From: Desulfovibrio desulfuricans
GTDB taxonomy: Bacteria; Desulfobacterota; Desulfovibrionia; Desulfovibrionales; Desulfovibrionaceae
DNA length: 64,000 bases
Reading direction: 5' to 3'
NCBI RefSeq assembly: GCF_024460775.1
Contig: NZ_JANFYZ010000012.1
Coordinates: 1-64,000 of the forward strand
Every line of letters starts with the position of its first letter. Within the stretch, counting starts at the first letter, position 1. The translations under genes and the position numbers were made by a program. Below, one piece after another: positions 1 to 7,819 of the stretch. The notes under the pieces are model-generated. The model had not been told where the DNA came from and made no database searches. It worked only from the letters and a program-made list of their open reading frames with translations.

Positions 1-68
1 GGTTGCAGCCCTGCGGGCGCACTATTTCGCCCTTAGGCGAAGCTTGGGACGCCTGCGCGGCGCGCGGC

Positions 69-116
69 AAGGCGGGGCCGGTTATGGGGCTACGCCCCCT
101 TCTCGGCCCCCCTTGC
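69..116. repeat. GC-rich nested hairpin
   Basis: An outer stem pairs GCAAGGCGGGGCCG-like sequence on the left with CGGCCCCCCTTGC on the right, with a one-base bulge. An inner stem GGGGC/GCCCC closes on a three-base loop. There is no T-tract, so it is not a simple terminator. It looks like an intergenic palindromic repeat unit, but copy number cannot be judged from this window. Confidence 0.45.
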
Positions 117-540
117 ATCCCCCCCGAAGCACCCCCATAAGAAGGGTTTTCAACTTCCTTAGCGTGGCGATGGCAACGCGTCTCTTGCTGCGGGAGCTTC
201 CCTCGCTCGCCACGCTCGCTCAGGCGATCTCCCTCCGCGCCGCGTTAATGCCAGAGGACGCTTTTGCTTTGAATGTGGGACAGTTTCAACTCGATACCCC
301 TAATATAATTGTTAGTTTCTGGATTGCATTTACATTATTCTCAGTAGCTCTGAATATTCTGACATCCCCGCAAATTACTTGTAACGATACCAATTTCCGT
401 TCAGCCATGACCAGACAGGAAATTTACGAGTCAAAAAATATATTCACCATCAGAAGCTGGTCGTGGGGTCGCCTTCCTTATACTCGCCAGAGCGAAGCGA
501 AGGCGATGGCTGGTGTTGAGTGAATTTGCAAAATACGCAT

Positions 541-637
541 TTTTTTGGCCTGACAAGGAAAAATCCTGTTTTTGAGCGCAGCGTACTCAAGTACGTGAGC
601 ATCAAAAACAGGATTTTAACGCCGTCAGGCCAAAAAA
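541..637. repeat. Long three-tier intergenic hairpin
   Basis: The outer arms are TTTTTTGGCCTGAC (541-554) and GTCAGGCCAAAAAA (624-637), a perfect 14-bp match. The middle arms at 560-575 and 602-617 match perfectly over 16 bp. An apical CGTAC/GTACG stem closes on a TCAA loop at 582-595. The unpaired internal segments are only 5-6 nt. Such symmetry over 97 nt suggests a palindromic repeat or a folded RNA, not chance. Confidence 0.65.
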
Positions 638-742
638 GTCGGGTTTGCGTAAATACGCTCGACAGGCTCCCCCACCCACCCCGCGTCCAAACAGTCCTGC
701 CTTTCCTTCATCCACGCCGCCGCGCGGCAAAACCCACACGTC

Positions 743-776
743 AAAAGAGGCCAACACTTGCGTGCTGGCCTCTTTT
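743..776 (-). terminator. Rho-independent terminator of ahpC
   Basis: The inverted repeat AAAAGAGGCCAACAC / GTGCTGGCCTCTTTT (one mismatch) has a short loop and flanking A and T runs. It lies about 70 nt past the stop of the minus-strand peroxiredoxin gene and could work in both directions. Confidence 0.75.
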
Positions 777-845
777 AGCGGGGTTGCCTGAGGAGGGCAT
801 TGGAGGAAGAGAAAGGCGCTGTGTCTGCGTGTGAAAAATCTCTGC

Positions 846-1412
846 CTAGATCTTGCCTACAAGATCAAGGCCGGGCTTAAGGGTGGCGCTGCCGGGCTTC
901 CAGCGGGCTGGGCATACCTGATCGCCGTGTTCGGCCACAAACTGCGCGGCTTCCAGCTTGCGCAGCAATTCTTCAACATTGCGGCCAATGGGCGTATCGT
1001 GGATTTCATAGGCCTTGATGACGCCATCGGGGTTTACCAGAAAACTGCCGCGCAAGGCCTGCCCCGCGCCTTCAATCATCACGCCGAACGCGTTGGAGAG
1101 GGCTCCGGCGCAGTCTGCCAACATGGGGTAGCGAATCTTGGCAATGCTGGGCGAGGCATCGGCCCAGGCTTTGTGCACAAAGGCGCTGTCGGTCGATACG
1201 GAATAGACTTCGCAATTGAGCTTTTTAAACTGCTCGTAGTTATCGGCCAGATCTTCCAGTTCCGTGGGGCACACAAAGGTAAAGTCCGCGGGATAGAAAA
1301 AGAAGATGGACCAGTGGCCCTTTATATCTGCTTCGGTAACAGTTTTCAGCTCGCCATCGTGAAAAGCCTTTACGTTGAAAGGTTCAACCGCTTTATTGAT
1401 GAGATTTCCCAT
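846..1412 (-). CDS. ahpC: Typical 2-Cys peroxiredoxin, AhpC type
   Basis: Thiol peroxidase that reduces H2O2, alkyl hydroperoxides and probably peroxynitrite in the cytoplasm. The 188-residue length is normal for the family. The peroxidatic cysteine is C48 in the PADFTFVCP motif, and the resolving cysteine is C167 in the QVCPARW motif near the C-terminus; both are present. AAGGA lies just upstream of the ATG. It is transcribed away from a Fur-family regulator at 1736, with a promoter and palindrome between them, which suggests peroxide- or iron-linked control. No AhpF reductase is encoded nearby, so its electron donor (a thioredoxin or NADH-linked reductase) must come from elsewhere. Confidence 0.95.
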   Translation of the reverse strand: MGNLINKAVEPFNVKAFHDGELKTVTEADIKGHWSIFFFYPADFTFVCPTELEDLADNYEQFKKLNCEVYSVSTDSAFVHKAWADASPSIAKIRYPMLADCAGALSNAFGVMIEGAGQALRGSFLVNPDGVIKAYEIHDTPIGRNVEELLRKLEAAQFVAEHGDQVCPARWKPGSATLKPGLDLVGKI

Positions 1413-1468
1413 GATTGTATCCTTATGGCGAAGCGTGACGCTCCGGCAGAGGTTGCTGCAACTTCGTT

Positions 1469-1503
1469 TTGAAAACAGTATTCAATCCTATTTAATCTGT
1501 CAA
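1469..1503 (-). promoter_or_regulatory. ahpC promoter with overlapping TTGAA-N7-TTCAA palindrome
   Basis: Read on the minus strand, TTGACA (1503-1498), a 17-nt spacer and TACTGT (1480-1475) form a sigma70-like promoter about 60 nt upstream of ahpC. The -10 lies inside the palindrome TTGAA-N7-TTCAA (1469-1485). A repressor bound there would block the promoter. The divergent Fur-family protein is the obvious candidate. Confidence 0.55.
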
Positions 1504-1735
1504 GAAATTACGGCTGAAAAATCTCTTTTTTCCGCACACGCCCTTGCTCTCCACGCGCCGCAACCCTACCATAGCTTGCAGGGCAGTAAAACAGTGCAAA
1601 ACCGCCTTTTAGCCGCTGCATTGCTTTTTGCCTTTTTTTAGGCCAAAAGGTACCCTACATGCTGGCGACTGCAAGCCCTGGCCGCATCGACAGTTTTAAC
1701 AAACGCACACTTGTTATTCGGGGGTGGGCATATAT

Positions 1736-2197
1736 ATGACAACACAGCAAAACAATGCCGGTCTTTCGGAATTTCTGGATTTCATGAACCGCAAAGGCCT
1801 GAACACCACATCCCAACGGCGAATCATAGCCGAGGCTTTTTTTGAATTGCCCGGGCACCACTCGCTTGAAGAATTTTATCAGCACGTGATCAAGCGCGAT
1901 TCCGGCATCGGCCAAACCACCGTATACCGTACGCTCAAGCTGCTTTGCGATGCTGGCCTTGCCATGGAAATTCACTTCAGCGACGGCATCACCCGCTACG
2001 AAATTGCCAAGCCGGACAGCCATCACGACCACCTTGTCTGCCTTGACTGCGGCAAGATTGTGGAAATATGCGATCCGCGCATTGAAAAACTCCAGCGTGA
2101 AATGGCCGAAAAATACGGCTTCAAGCTGCGCGGTCATGTGCATAACCTGTATGGCATCTGCAAGGATTGCCGAGACAAGGCCGCCAAGGACGACTAA
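1736..2197 (+). CDS. fur: Fur-family metal/peroxide-responsive repressor
   Basis: Transcriptional regulator with an N-terminal winged helix (TTVYRTLKLL recognition region) and a C-terminal dimerisation/metal domain. The metal-binding segment HHDHLVCLDCGKIVE and the second CxxC (GICKDC) are both present, so structural zinc and regulatory metal sites look intact. I start at ATG 1736 (153 residues) because GGGGGTGGG lies just upstream; an in-frame GTG at 1724 is less well placed. In the segment after CxxC this protein has Glu (KIVE), as in Fur, whereas PerR proteins usually have Asp. The position divergent from ahpC would suit PerR, so the specificity is open. A feo-related peptide follows downstream. 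Confidence 0.85.
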   Translation: MTTQQNNAGLSEFLDFMNRKGLNTTSQRRIIAEAFFELPGHHSLEEFYQHVIKRDSGIGQTTVYRTLKLLCDAGLAMEIHFSDGITRYEIAKPDSHHDHLVCLDCGKIVEICDPRIEKLQREMAEKYGFKLRGHVHNLYGICKDCRDKAAKDD

Positions 2198-2228
2198 AGC
2201 CCACGCTTTGCGCTTTAGCGATTTTTTC

Positions 2229-2254
2229 GGGCTGCCCTTGGGCAGCCCTTTTTT
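2229..2254 (+). terminator. Terminator after fur
   Basis: The stem GGGCTGCCC/GGGCAGCCC is followed directly by TTTTTT, about 32 nt past the fur stop codon. Confidence 0.9.
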
Positions 2255-2314
2255 ATTCCGTAGTGAGCGGGTGTATGCTTTCCGCACAAGGCAAATAATT
2301 TTTATGGCCCGTTT

Positions 2315-2335
2315 AAATGAAGTTGACATTCATTT
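2315..2335 (+). promoter_or_regulatory. Fur-box-like palindrome
   Basis: AAATGAA-N7-TTCATTT is a perfect 7+7 inverted repeat about 75 nt upstream of the FeoB-associated peptide gene. It has the same TGAA-N7-TTCA core as the palindrome in the ahpC promoter. A Fur operator is the simplest reading, given the downstream gene family. Confidence 0.6.
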
Positions 2336-2407
2336 TCTACAAGAGCAAACTACTTGCATATCCTCCCTGCGCCGCAAGGAACTTTGGGGGAAACAAGAGG
2401 TGAAGAC

Positions 2408-2620
2408 ATGGATATTCAACTGATTATCGTCATACTGTGCATAATTGCGGCTGCATATTACTTTGGCCGCAGGATTTATACGGCGGTCAGCAAGGGCAAA
2501 TGCGGCTGTTGCGATGGCGGCTGCGGCGATGGCAAAAAAAGCTCATGCGGCTGCACCCCCAACGATGCAGAGGCGCAGCGCCTTGAAAGCAAGCGGCTGA
2601 AATTTGACCCCAAAAAATAG
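2408..2620 (+). CDS. FeoB-associated Cys-rich membrane protein
   Basis: A 70-residue peptide with one N-terminal membrane segment (about residues 3-20, IQLIIVILCIIAAAYYFG) followed by a basic stretch and a cysteine/glycine-rich tail containing repeated CGC and CC motifs. This is the layout of the FeoB-associated family, small proteins usually encoded beside the ferrous-iron transporter feoAB and thought to help Fe2+ uptake. Here no feoA or feoB is adjacent. The ATG at 2408 is chosen because AGAGGTG precedes it and the membrane segment starts there; an upstream ATG at 2354 would add an unlikely leader. A Fur-box-like palindrome upstream implies iron control. Confidence 0.85.
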   Translation: MDIQLIIVILCIIAAAYYFGRRIYTAVSKGKCGCCDGGCGDGKKSSCGCTPNDAEAQRLESKRLKFDPKK

Positions 2621-2695
2621 AGATCAAGGCAAAAACTCCCGATCCCACATGCCCCCTCCTCCGGTTCGTCATGTAGGCAGAGTGCGAACCGGCTC

Positions 2696-2736
2696 AGCCC
2701 CGGCCCTGGCCTGTACCATGTGCCGGGGCTTTTTTC
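2696..2736 (+). terminator. Terminator after FeoB-associated gene
   Basis: The stem AGCCCCGGC (2696-2704) / GCCGGGGCT (2722-2730) is followed by a T run. Confidence 0.8.
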
Positions 2737-2786
2737 ATGCTGCCCAATGAGACCGCAAAAAGTCACCACCTCATCGGCCAGGGGCG

Positions 2787-3956
2787 CTACTGCGCGAACC
2801 CCTCCTGCTCCAATGTTTTGCGGCCTTTCAGCGTCAGGGCTATACAGGCAGCAACAAAGGGCAGGCAGATCAGCATATTGATGGCAAGGGCAAGACCTGC
2901 ATACTGGATGACAAGCCCGACAAGGCCAACGCCAAGTCCACCAATGCCGATGCCAAATCCCAGTGAAAATCCTGATGCCATTGCGGCCTGCCGGAAAAGC
3001 AGCTCTTGCGCCAGCACCACAATGGGCGAGAAGGACGAAAGAAGCGTCGCCCCGGCCAGGGCAAACACTACAGGTTGCAGGCCTGCGCCAACATGCAGAA
3101 AGAGGTAGAAAAAAATGGGAGAGAGGGCCAGGGACAAGAAAATAACAATGGTTTTACCGAACCTGTCTGAAAGATAACCACCCGCGATGCCGCCTGCTGC
3201 GCCAGAAAGCAGCAGAATGAACAGCAAGTGGGAGCAGACGGACAAGCTCATGCCCTGCTGTTGCAAGTACAGAGGAAGAAAGGCCACAAGGCCGGAATAA
3301 GTCAGCGTGCGGACGGCAATAATCAGCACCAGCTTGCTCAGCTCTTTCCAGGCGGGGCGCAGGGCCTCCATCATCGACACTGTTTCTGCCTGCGATCTTG
3401 CGGGCGTTTTCTGAGCCTTGAAGGCCAATAATACCGTAACAATAATGCCCGGCACCACAAAGTAGGGCGTGACGCTCAGGCCAAACCGTTCCACCAGCGG
3501 GATGACAAACAGGGGAGTAAGCGCCCAGCCAAGATTCCCCGAAGCCCCAAAAACAGCCTGATACATTCCCTTTTTCTGCTCGCTCGCAGCGCTAACCATA
3601 GCCGATGCCTGCGGATGAAAAGCCGCAGCTCCAAGACCGGAAAGGGCCGCAAGCGCAATCAGCATGGTGGAGCTGTGGGTCAGACCTATGCAGCTCAGCA
3701 GTATCGCCAGCCAGGCCGTGCCCACATATATCATCCAGCTCTGGTTTTTTCTGTCCACCATATAGCCAATAAGCGGCTGAGAAAGCGATGAGGTAATGGT
3801 AAAGGCGGAAATGGCAAACGAAACCTCTCCAATACCAAAACCAGCCGCAATGAGAAATGGCGTAAGTATAGGAATAATATTCATATACCAGTCATTCAGC
3901 ATATGCGCGAACGATATGGAATACACAACGTCTTTTTTGACTGTTGCTGAATTCAT
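2787..3956 (-). CDS. MFS transporter, fosmidomycin-resistance (Fsr)-like
   Basis: Inner-membrane permease of the major facilitator superfamily with about 12 hydrophobic segments in its 389 residues. The loop after segment 2 (GYMVDRKNQ) and its counterpart in the second half (GGYLSDRFGK) match the MFS A-motif. Overall it resembles the Fsr family of drug exporters, but the substrate cannot be read from sequence. I prefer ATG 3956 because GGAG lies nine bases upstream; an alternative ATG at 3971 overlaps the last base of the marR stop codon and would give translational coupling. It forms a two-gene operon with the MarR regulator, so inducible efflux is likely. Confidence 0.8.
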   Translation of the reverse strand: MNSATVKKDVVYSISFAHMLNDWYMNIIPILTPFLIAAGFGIGEVSFAISAFTITSSLSQPLIGYMVDRKNQSWMIYVGTAWLAILLSCIGLTHSSTMLIALAALSGLGAAAFHPQASAMVSAASEQKKGMYQAVFGASGNLGWALTPLFVIPLVERFGLSVTPYFVVPGIIVTVLLAFKAQKTPARSQAETVSMMEALRPAWKELSKLVLIIAVRTLTYSGLVAFLPLYLQQQGMSLSVCSHLLFILLLSGAAGGIAGGYLSDRFGKTIVIFLSLALSPIFFYLFLHVGAGLQPVVFALAGATLLSSFSPIVVLAQELLFRQAAMASGFSLGFGIGIGGLGVGLVGLVIQYAGLALAINMLICLPFVAACIALTLKGRKTLEQEGFAQ

Positions 3957-3970
3957 TATAATATTCTCCA

Positions 3971-4444
3971 TTATTCATCTTTCTCGCAATTTGTGTAAAT
4001 CTGTTCATAGCCGCGTTCAACAAATGCGTTAATATCCATGAGGAAACGCAGTATAATTGCCTGCTCGTCTTCATCATATTTATTTACGATGCAGACTTTT
4101 TCGCCAAATGTTCTGTCATGGTTGATTTTATGGGCTTCAAATATTTTTTTTCCGCCTTCTGCAACCCTGAAATAGATATTTTTGTTATTTTCCGGCTCCT
4201 GATAACTTTCGATAAACTTTTTTTTCAGCAGTTTTTTGCAGATTTTGCTTATGGCCCCACGCGTCATGCCCATCTCGTTAGAAACCTTTGTCACATTGGC
4301 ATGATCAAGAGTTCCTATCCAATGGATGCAATGAACCTCCGTGAGGTTCAGGTCATCAAAAAAGTCTTCTCTCCCATGCCTGAAGGCACCGGCATGCTCA
4401 GAAATTTTGATGAGCTCGGCTACAATCCTGTGAGGCTGATTCAT
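3971..4444 (-). CDS. MarR-family transcriptional regulator
   Basis: A 157-residue winged-helix regulator. The DNA-binding core is the segment NLTEVHCIHWIGTL through VTKVSNEMGMTRGAISKICKKL, followed by a wing with KKKFIESYQEPENNKN. MarR proteins act as dimers and release DNA on binding a small phenolic or toxic ligand. The start at 4444 is set by AAAGGAG seven bases upstream; a longer frame reaching 4474 would run into the operator. It is the first gene of an operon with the MFS exporter, and the start codon sits only 10 bp from the twin palindrome, so autorepression is the natural reading. Confidence 0.88.
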   Translation of the reverse strand: MNQPHRIVAELIKISEHAGAFRHGREDFFDDLNLTEVHCIHWIGTLDHANVTKVSNEMGMTRGAISKICKKLLKKKFIESYQEPENNKNIYFRVAEGGKKIFEAHKINHDRTFGEKVCIVNKYDEDEQAIILRFLMDINAFVERGYEQIYTNCEKDE

Positions 4445-4453
4445 GACTGCTCC

Positions 4454-4505
4454 TTTTTGTTGACATGGAAACAATCTTGAAAAATTGTTTCCATGTCAAC
4501 AAAAA
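4454..4505. promoter_or_regulatory. Twin MarR operator / marR promoter
   Basis: Two perfectly complementary 22-bp arms (4454-4475 and 4484-4505) are separated by 8 bp. Each arm is itself a near-palindrome of the form TTGTT-N2-CATG-N2-AACAA, so the element holds two 18-bp operators facing each other. On the minus strand TTGACA (4499-4494), a 17-nt spacer and GATTGT (4476-4471) give a promoter embedded in the operators. The right size and place for MarR autorepression. Confidence 0.75.
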
Positions 4506-4559
4506 TTCTGAACGAACGTATGCCCCGATCCATTCACTCGCTCCCAGGACGTCTGACAG

Positions 4560-4589
4560 AAAAAAGCGCATCCGGTAAACCGGATGCGC
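4560..4589 (-). terminator. Terminator of uvrA
   Basis: The stem GCGCATCCGGT/ACCGGATGCGC (11 bp, two-base loop) is followed on the minus strand by six T. It lies 60 nt past the uvrA stop. Confidence 0.9.
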
Positions 4590-4650
4590 CCAACAAGCCG
4601 CCATGCAACAGGGCATTACGGCAGTCTGACAGTTTATTTATTTGAGGATG

Positions 4651-7608
4651 TTATTCCCGTCTGCGCTTGAGCCTGTCCAGCCTCTCCTGCATGAGGAAGC
4701 GCCCGGTGACGGAATTGGGGTCGGCAACAATGGCCTCGGGCGTTCCGGCAGAGACTATTTGCCCGCCGTTTTCGCCGCCGCCGGGACCCATATCCAGCAC
4801 ATGGTCGGATGCCAGAATCATGTCTGTATTGTGCTCGATAACCACCACGCTGGCTCCCCTGTCCACCAGCGCATGCAGCACCTTGATAAGCTTGCCCACC
4901 TCGTGCATGTGCAGGCCCGTGGTCGGCTCGTCAAGAATGTACATGGTTCCCGGCAGGGACCGCTTGCCCAATTCACGCGAAATCTTGATACGTTGGGCTT
5001 CGCCGCCCGAGAGAGTCGTGGCGGGCTGCCCCAGACGCAGATATTCCAGCCCCACCTCTTCCAGCACGGCAAGGCGGCGCTCCAGCGAGGGATAACTTTC
5101 AAAAAGCTGGCGGGCCTGATGCACGGTGAGGTCGAGCACCTCGGCGATGTTCAGGCCCTTGTAGCGCACTTCAAGGGTTTCGTGATTATAGCGTTTGCCC
5201 TTGCACACATCGCAGGTCACGTACACGTCGGGCAAAAAATGCATTTCAACGCGAATCTGCCCGTCGCCTCCGCAGGCTTCGCAACGGCCCCCACGCACGT
5301 TAAAGCTGAAACGCCCCGGCTTGTAGCCACGTTTGCGGGCGTCCTGAGTCATGGCAAAAATATTGCGAATTTCGTCAAAAATCTTGGTGTAGGTGGCGGG
5401 GTTGGAACGCGGCGTGCGGCCAATGGGCGTCTGGTCAATGGCCACAATGCGCTCCACAGGCGCGGAGCCTTTTTCATATTCCAGCCCGCCGATGGTGCCG
5501 GGCTGATCCACACGCAGGCCAAGGTTCAGGGCCACATGCTTGTAGAGCGTATCCACCACCAGCGAACTCTTGCCTGAGCCGGAAACCCCGGTCACGCAGG
5601 TGAGCACGCCCAGAGGGATGCGGCAATCAATATTGCGCAGGTTGTTGGTGGTGATGCCGTGCATGACCAGCGCCCCCTGTCCTTCGCGCCGCTCATCCGG
5701 CAGGGCGATCACGTCGTCGCCGCGCAGGTAACGGGCCGTGAGGGTATCCGCCTTGCCAAGCAGATCGTCCACCCGCCCCTGAAACATGATTTCGCCGCCC
5801 TGCGAGCCGGAGCCGGGACCAAGTTCAATGACCGTATCCGCCGCGCAGATGGTTGCCTCGTCATGCTCCACCACAAGCACGGTATTGCCGCGCGCCTGGA
5901 GTGAACGCAGGGTTCCCAGCAGCCGCTCGTTGTCACGCGGATGCAGACCGATGGAGGGTTCGTCCAGCACGTAGGTAACGCCAACAAGACCTGAACCGAG
6001 TTGCGATGCCAGACGGATGCGCTGGGCCTCGCCGCCCGAAAGCGTGGACATGGAGCGCCCCAGCGAAAGGTACTCAAGCCCCACGCTGCGCATGAACGAC
6101 AGGCGATGGGTCAGTTCCTTCATGAGCGGTTCGGCAATGACAACATGCCGCCCCGTAAATTCACGTTTTTCCAGCCATTCCAGCGCGCGCTCAACCGAAA
6201 GGTTGCAGAACTGCGCGATATTCAGATCGTCCACCCGCACGGAAAGCGCGTTGGTGTTCAGCCGCGCTCCGTGGCAGTCCGGGCAATCCATGGTCTGCCG
6301 ATAACGAGACAGGGCCTCGCGCCAGGCATCGCCGTACTGCATGCCGCTTTCAAGCAGGGGGATAACGCCGGGCCAGCGTTTTTCGCTCACGCCCACCTGC
6401 CCCTGCGTGCGCAGGGCATCAGAAAAATGCTCGCTCTGGTAATCGCCGCCAGCGCCAAGGGCCACGCTGCCGCCCATCCAGTTGCGGCGCAGGCCCAGCG
6501 AAGCGCGCGCGGGGCGGCCCTGTTCATCCTCGCCGTAAAAAAGAGCGGAAAGCGCGTCTTCGCTAAACTGCTCCAGCGGCGTGGAAAGCTGAAATTTGAA
6601 GCGTTTGCCCAGAGCCTTGAGGGCGTCCTCATAGCGGCTGAACATTTTATCCGTGGCCCAGGGCAGCAGTGCGCCCGTGTTCAGCGAAAGCCCCATGTTG
6701 GGCGCAATGAGGCGCGGCTCAAAATAATCCACGCCGCCAAGGCCTACGCAGCGCGGGCAGGCCCCTTGCGGCCCGTTGAACGAAAACAGCTGCGGGCTGG
6801 GAGCAGGCAGAGAAATACGGCAATGCGCGCACACCGAAGTGGTGGAATGCACGGTGTCTGCATCCTGCCCTGCGGCGGCCTTGTCCGGCTCGTGCAGCAC
6901 AAGGCGGCCCTCGCCATAACGCAGGGCCAGCTCGACCGAATCCGCCAGACGCCCCCGAATGCCCTCCTTGTTCACCAGGCGGTCAACCACCAGATCAATG
7001 GAGTGCTTCTTGTTCTTGTCCAGCGTGGGCACATCGTCCAGCGTATAAAACTCGCCGTTGACGCGCACGCGGGCAAAACCTTCAGCCTTGAGTTTTTTGA
7101 ACTTGTCCTGATGCGTGCCCTTCTGAAGTTCCACCAGCGGAGCCATGACCATAAACTTGGCGCCCTGCGGCAGGGCCATGATATCGCCAATGATTTCATC
7201 TGCCGCGCGGGCCTCGATGGGCCGCCCGCACTGGGGGCAATACATGCGCCCAAGCCTGGCAAAAAATACGCGCAAAAAGTCGTAAATTTCCGTGACCGTT
7301 CCCACGGTTGAACGCGGGTTGCGCGAAACGCTCTGCTGTTCAAGCGAGATTGCGGGCGAAAGCCCCTCGATCTTTTCCACGTCCGGCTTGTCCATCTGGG
7401 GCAAAAACTGGCGGGCGTAGGCAGACAGCGATTCCACATAGCGGCGCTGGCCTTCGGCGTACACGATATCGAACGCCAGCGTTGACTTGCCGGAACCTGA
7501 CGGGCCGCAAATCACCACCAGCTCGTCGCGTGGGATGTCCAGGCTGATGTTTTTGAGGTTGTGCTGGCGGGCCTTTTCGATGTGGATGCAGGGCTTGCTT
7601 GTGTTCAT
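4651..7608 (-). CDS. uvrA: Excinuclease ABC subunit A
   Basis: ATP-dependent DNA-damage sensor of nucleotide excision repair; it loads UvrB at lesions. The 985 residues have the full duplicated ABC architecture: first Walker A GPSGSGKS near residue 33, a Zn module (CAHC...CPRC), first signature LSGGEAQRIRLASQL, second Walker A GVSGSGKSS, the C-terminal zinc finger CEACGG...CDVC that inserts at DNA, and second signature LSGGEAQRIKISREL. I choose ATG 7608 since homologues begin at this point (MNTSKPCIHIEKARQHNL). There is no clear ribosome-binding site, and the frame stays open to 7797. The upstream leader contains a hairpin (7656-7692). It is a single-gene unit with its own terminator. Confidence 0.96.
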   Translation of the reverse strand: MNTSKPCIHIEKARQHNLKNISLDIPRDELVVICGPSGSGKSTLAFDIVYAEGQRRYVESLSAYARQFLPQMDKPDVEKIEGLSPAISLEQQSVSRNPRSTVGTVTEIYDFLRVFFARLGRMYCPQCGRPIEARAADEIIGDIMALPQGAKFMVMAPLVELQKGTHQDKFKKLKAEGFARVRVNGEFYTLDDVPTLDKNKKHSIDLVVDRLVNKEGIRGRLADSVELALRYGEGRLVLHEPDKAAAGQDADTVHSTTSVCAHCRISLPAPSPQLFSFNGPQGACPRCVGLGGVDYFEPRLIAPNMGLSLNTGALLPWATDKMFSRYEDALKALGKRFKFQLSTPLEQFSEDALSALFYGEDEQGRPARASLGLRRNWMGGSVALGAGGDYQSEHFSDALRTQGQVGVSEKRWPGVIPLLESGMQYGDAWREALSRYRQTMDCPDCHGARLNTNALSVRVDDLNIAQFCNLSVERALEWLEKREFTGRHVVIAEPLMKELTHRLSFMRSVGLEYLSLGRSMSTLSGGEAQRIRLASQLGSGLVGVTYVLDEPSIGLHPRDNERLLGTLRSLQARGNTVLVVEHDEATICAADTVIELGPGSGSQGGEIMFQGRVDDLLGKADTLTARYLRGDDVIALPDERREGQGALVMHGITTNNLRNIDCRIPLGVLTCVTGVSGSGKSSLVVDTLYKHVALNLGLRVDQPGTIGGLEYEKGSAPVERIVAIDQTPIGRTPRSNPATYTKIFDEIRNIFAMTQDARKRGYKPGRFSFNVRGGRCEACGGDGQIRVEMHFLPDVYVTCDVCKGKRYNHETLEVRYKGLNIAEVLDLTVHQARQLFESYPSLERRLAVLEEVGLEYLRLGQPATTLSGGEAQRIKISRELGKRSLPGTMYILDEPTTGLHMHEVGKLIKVLHALVDRGASVVVIEHNTDMILASDHVLDMGPGGGENGGQIVSAGTPEAIVADPNSVTGRFLMQERLDRLKRRRE

Positions 7609-7655
7609 GAAAGCATATGTAAGCGGCCCAAGGGGCATTGGCAAGGGCAGAGACA

Positions 7656-7692
7656 GCGTATTTTTGCGCGCGCCCGCCGCTGCAAAATACGC
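7656..7692 (-). other. Hairpin in the uvrA leader
   Basis: GCGTATTTTTGC (7656-7667) pairs with GCAAAATACGC (7682-7692), with one bulged base and a 14-nt GC-rich loop. It lies 48-84 nt upstream of the uvrA start, where the 5' untranslated region would be. Without a T-tract on the minus strand it is not an ordinary terminator. Its role is unknown. Confidence 0.5.
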
Positions 7693-7819
7693 CCGCCCCC
7701 GCCCAACCGCCCGGCTCGCGCAATCCTTTGCCTGCGTGCATGGACAAGCCTTGCCGAAAGCGGTATAAAAATTTTTACAGCACGTCTGTTTCTGCAACCA
7801 TCTGTCTGCGGGAGGATGT

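Larger units (their letters stand above)
1..845. other. Gene-poor stretch with hairpin elements
   Basis: No convincing gene lies here. Open frames exist (for example 44-523) but lack a plausible ribosome-binding site and resemble no family I know. Base composition changes abruptly: 1-240 is very GC-rich, about 280-450 is AT-rich, and GC rises again afterwards. The stretch contains a GC-rich hairpin (69-116), a 97-nt hairpin (541-637) and the terminator of the downstream peroxiredoxin gene (743-776). The patchwork composition would fit decayed mobile or repeated DNA, but that is inference. Confidence 0.5.

Noticed and set aside
44..523. Long open frame at the left end
   Set aside because: No ribosome-binding site, Arg/Pro-rich GC-biased start, composition shift inside the frame and no recognisable domain.
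4642..7311. Long plus-strand frames opposite uvrA
   Set aside because: They are mirror frames of a clear uvrA coding sequence and lack starts and motifs.
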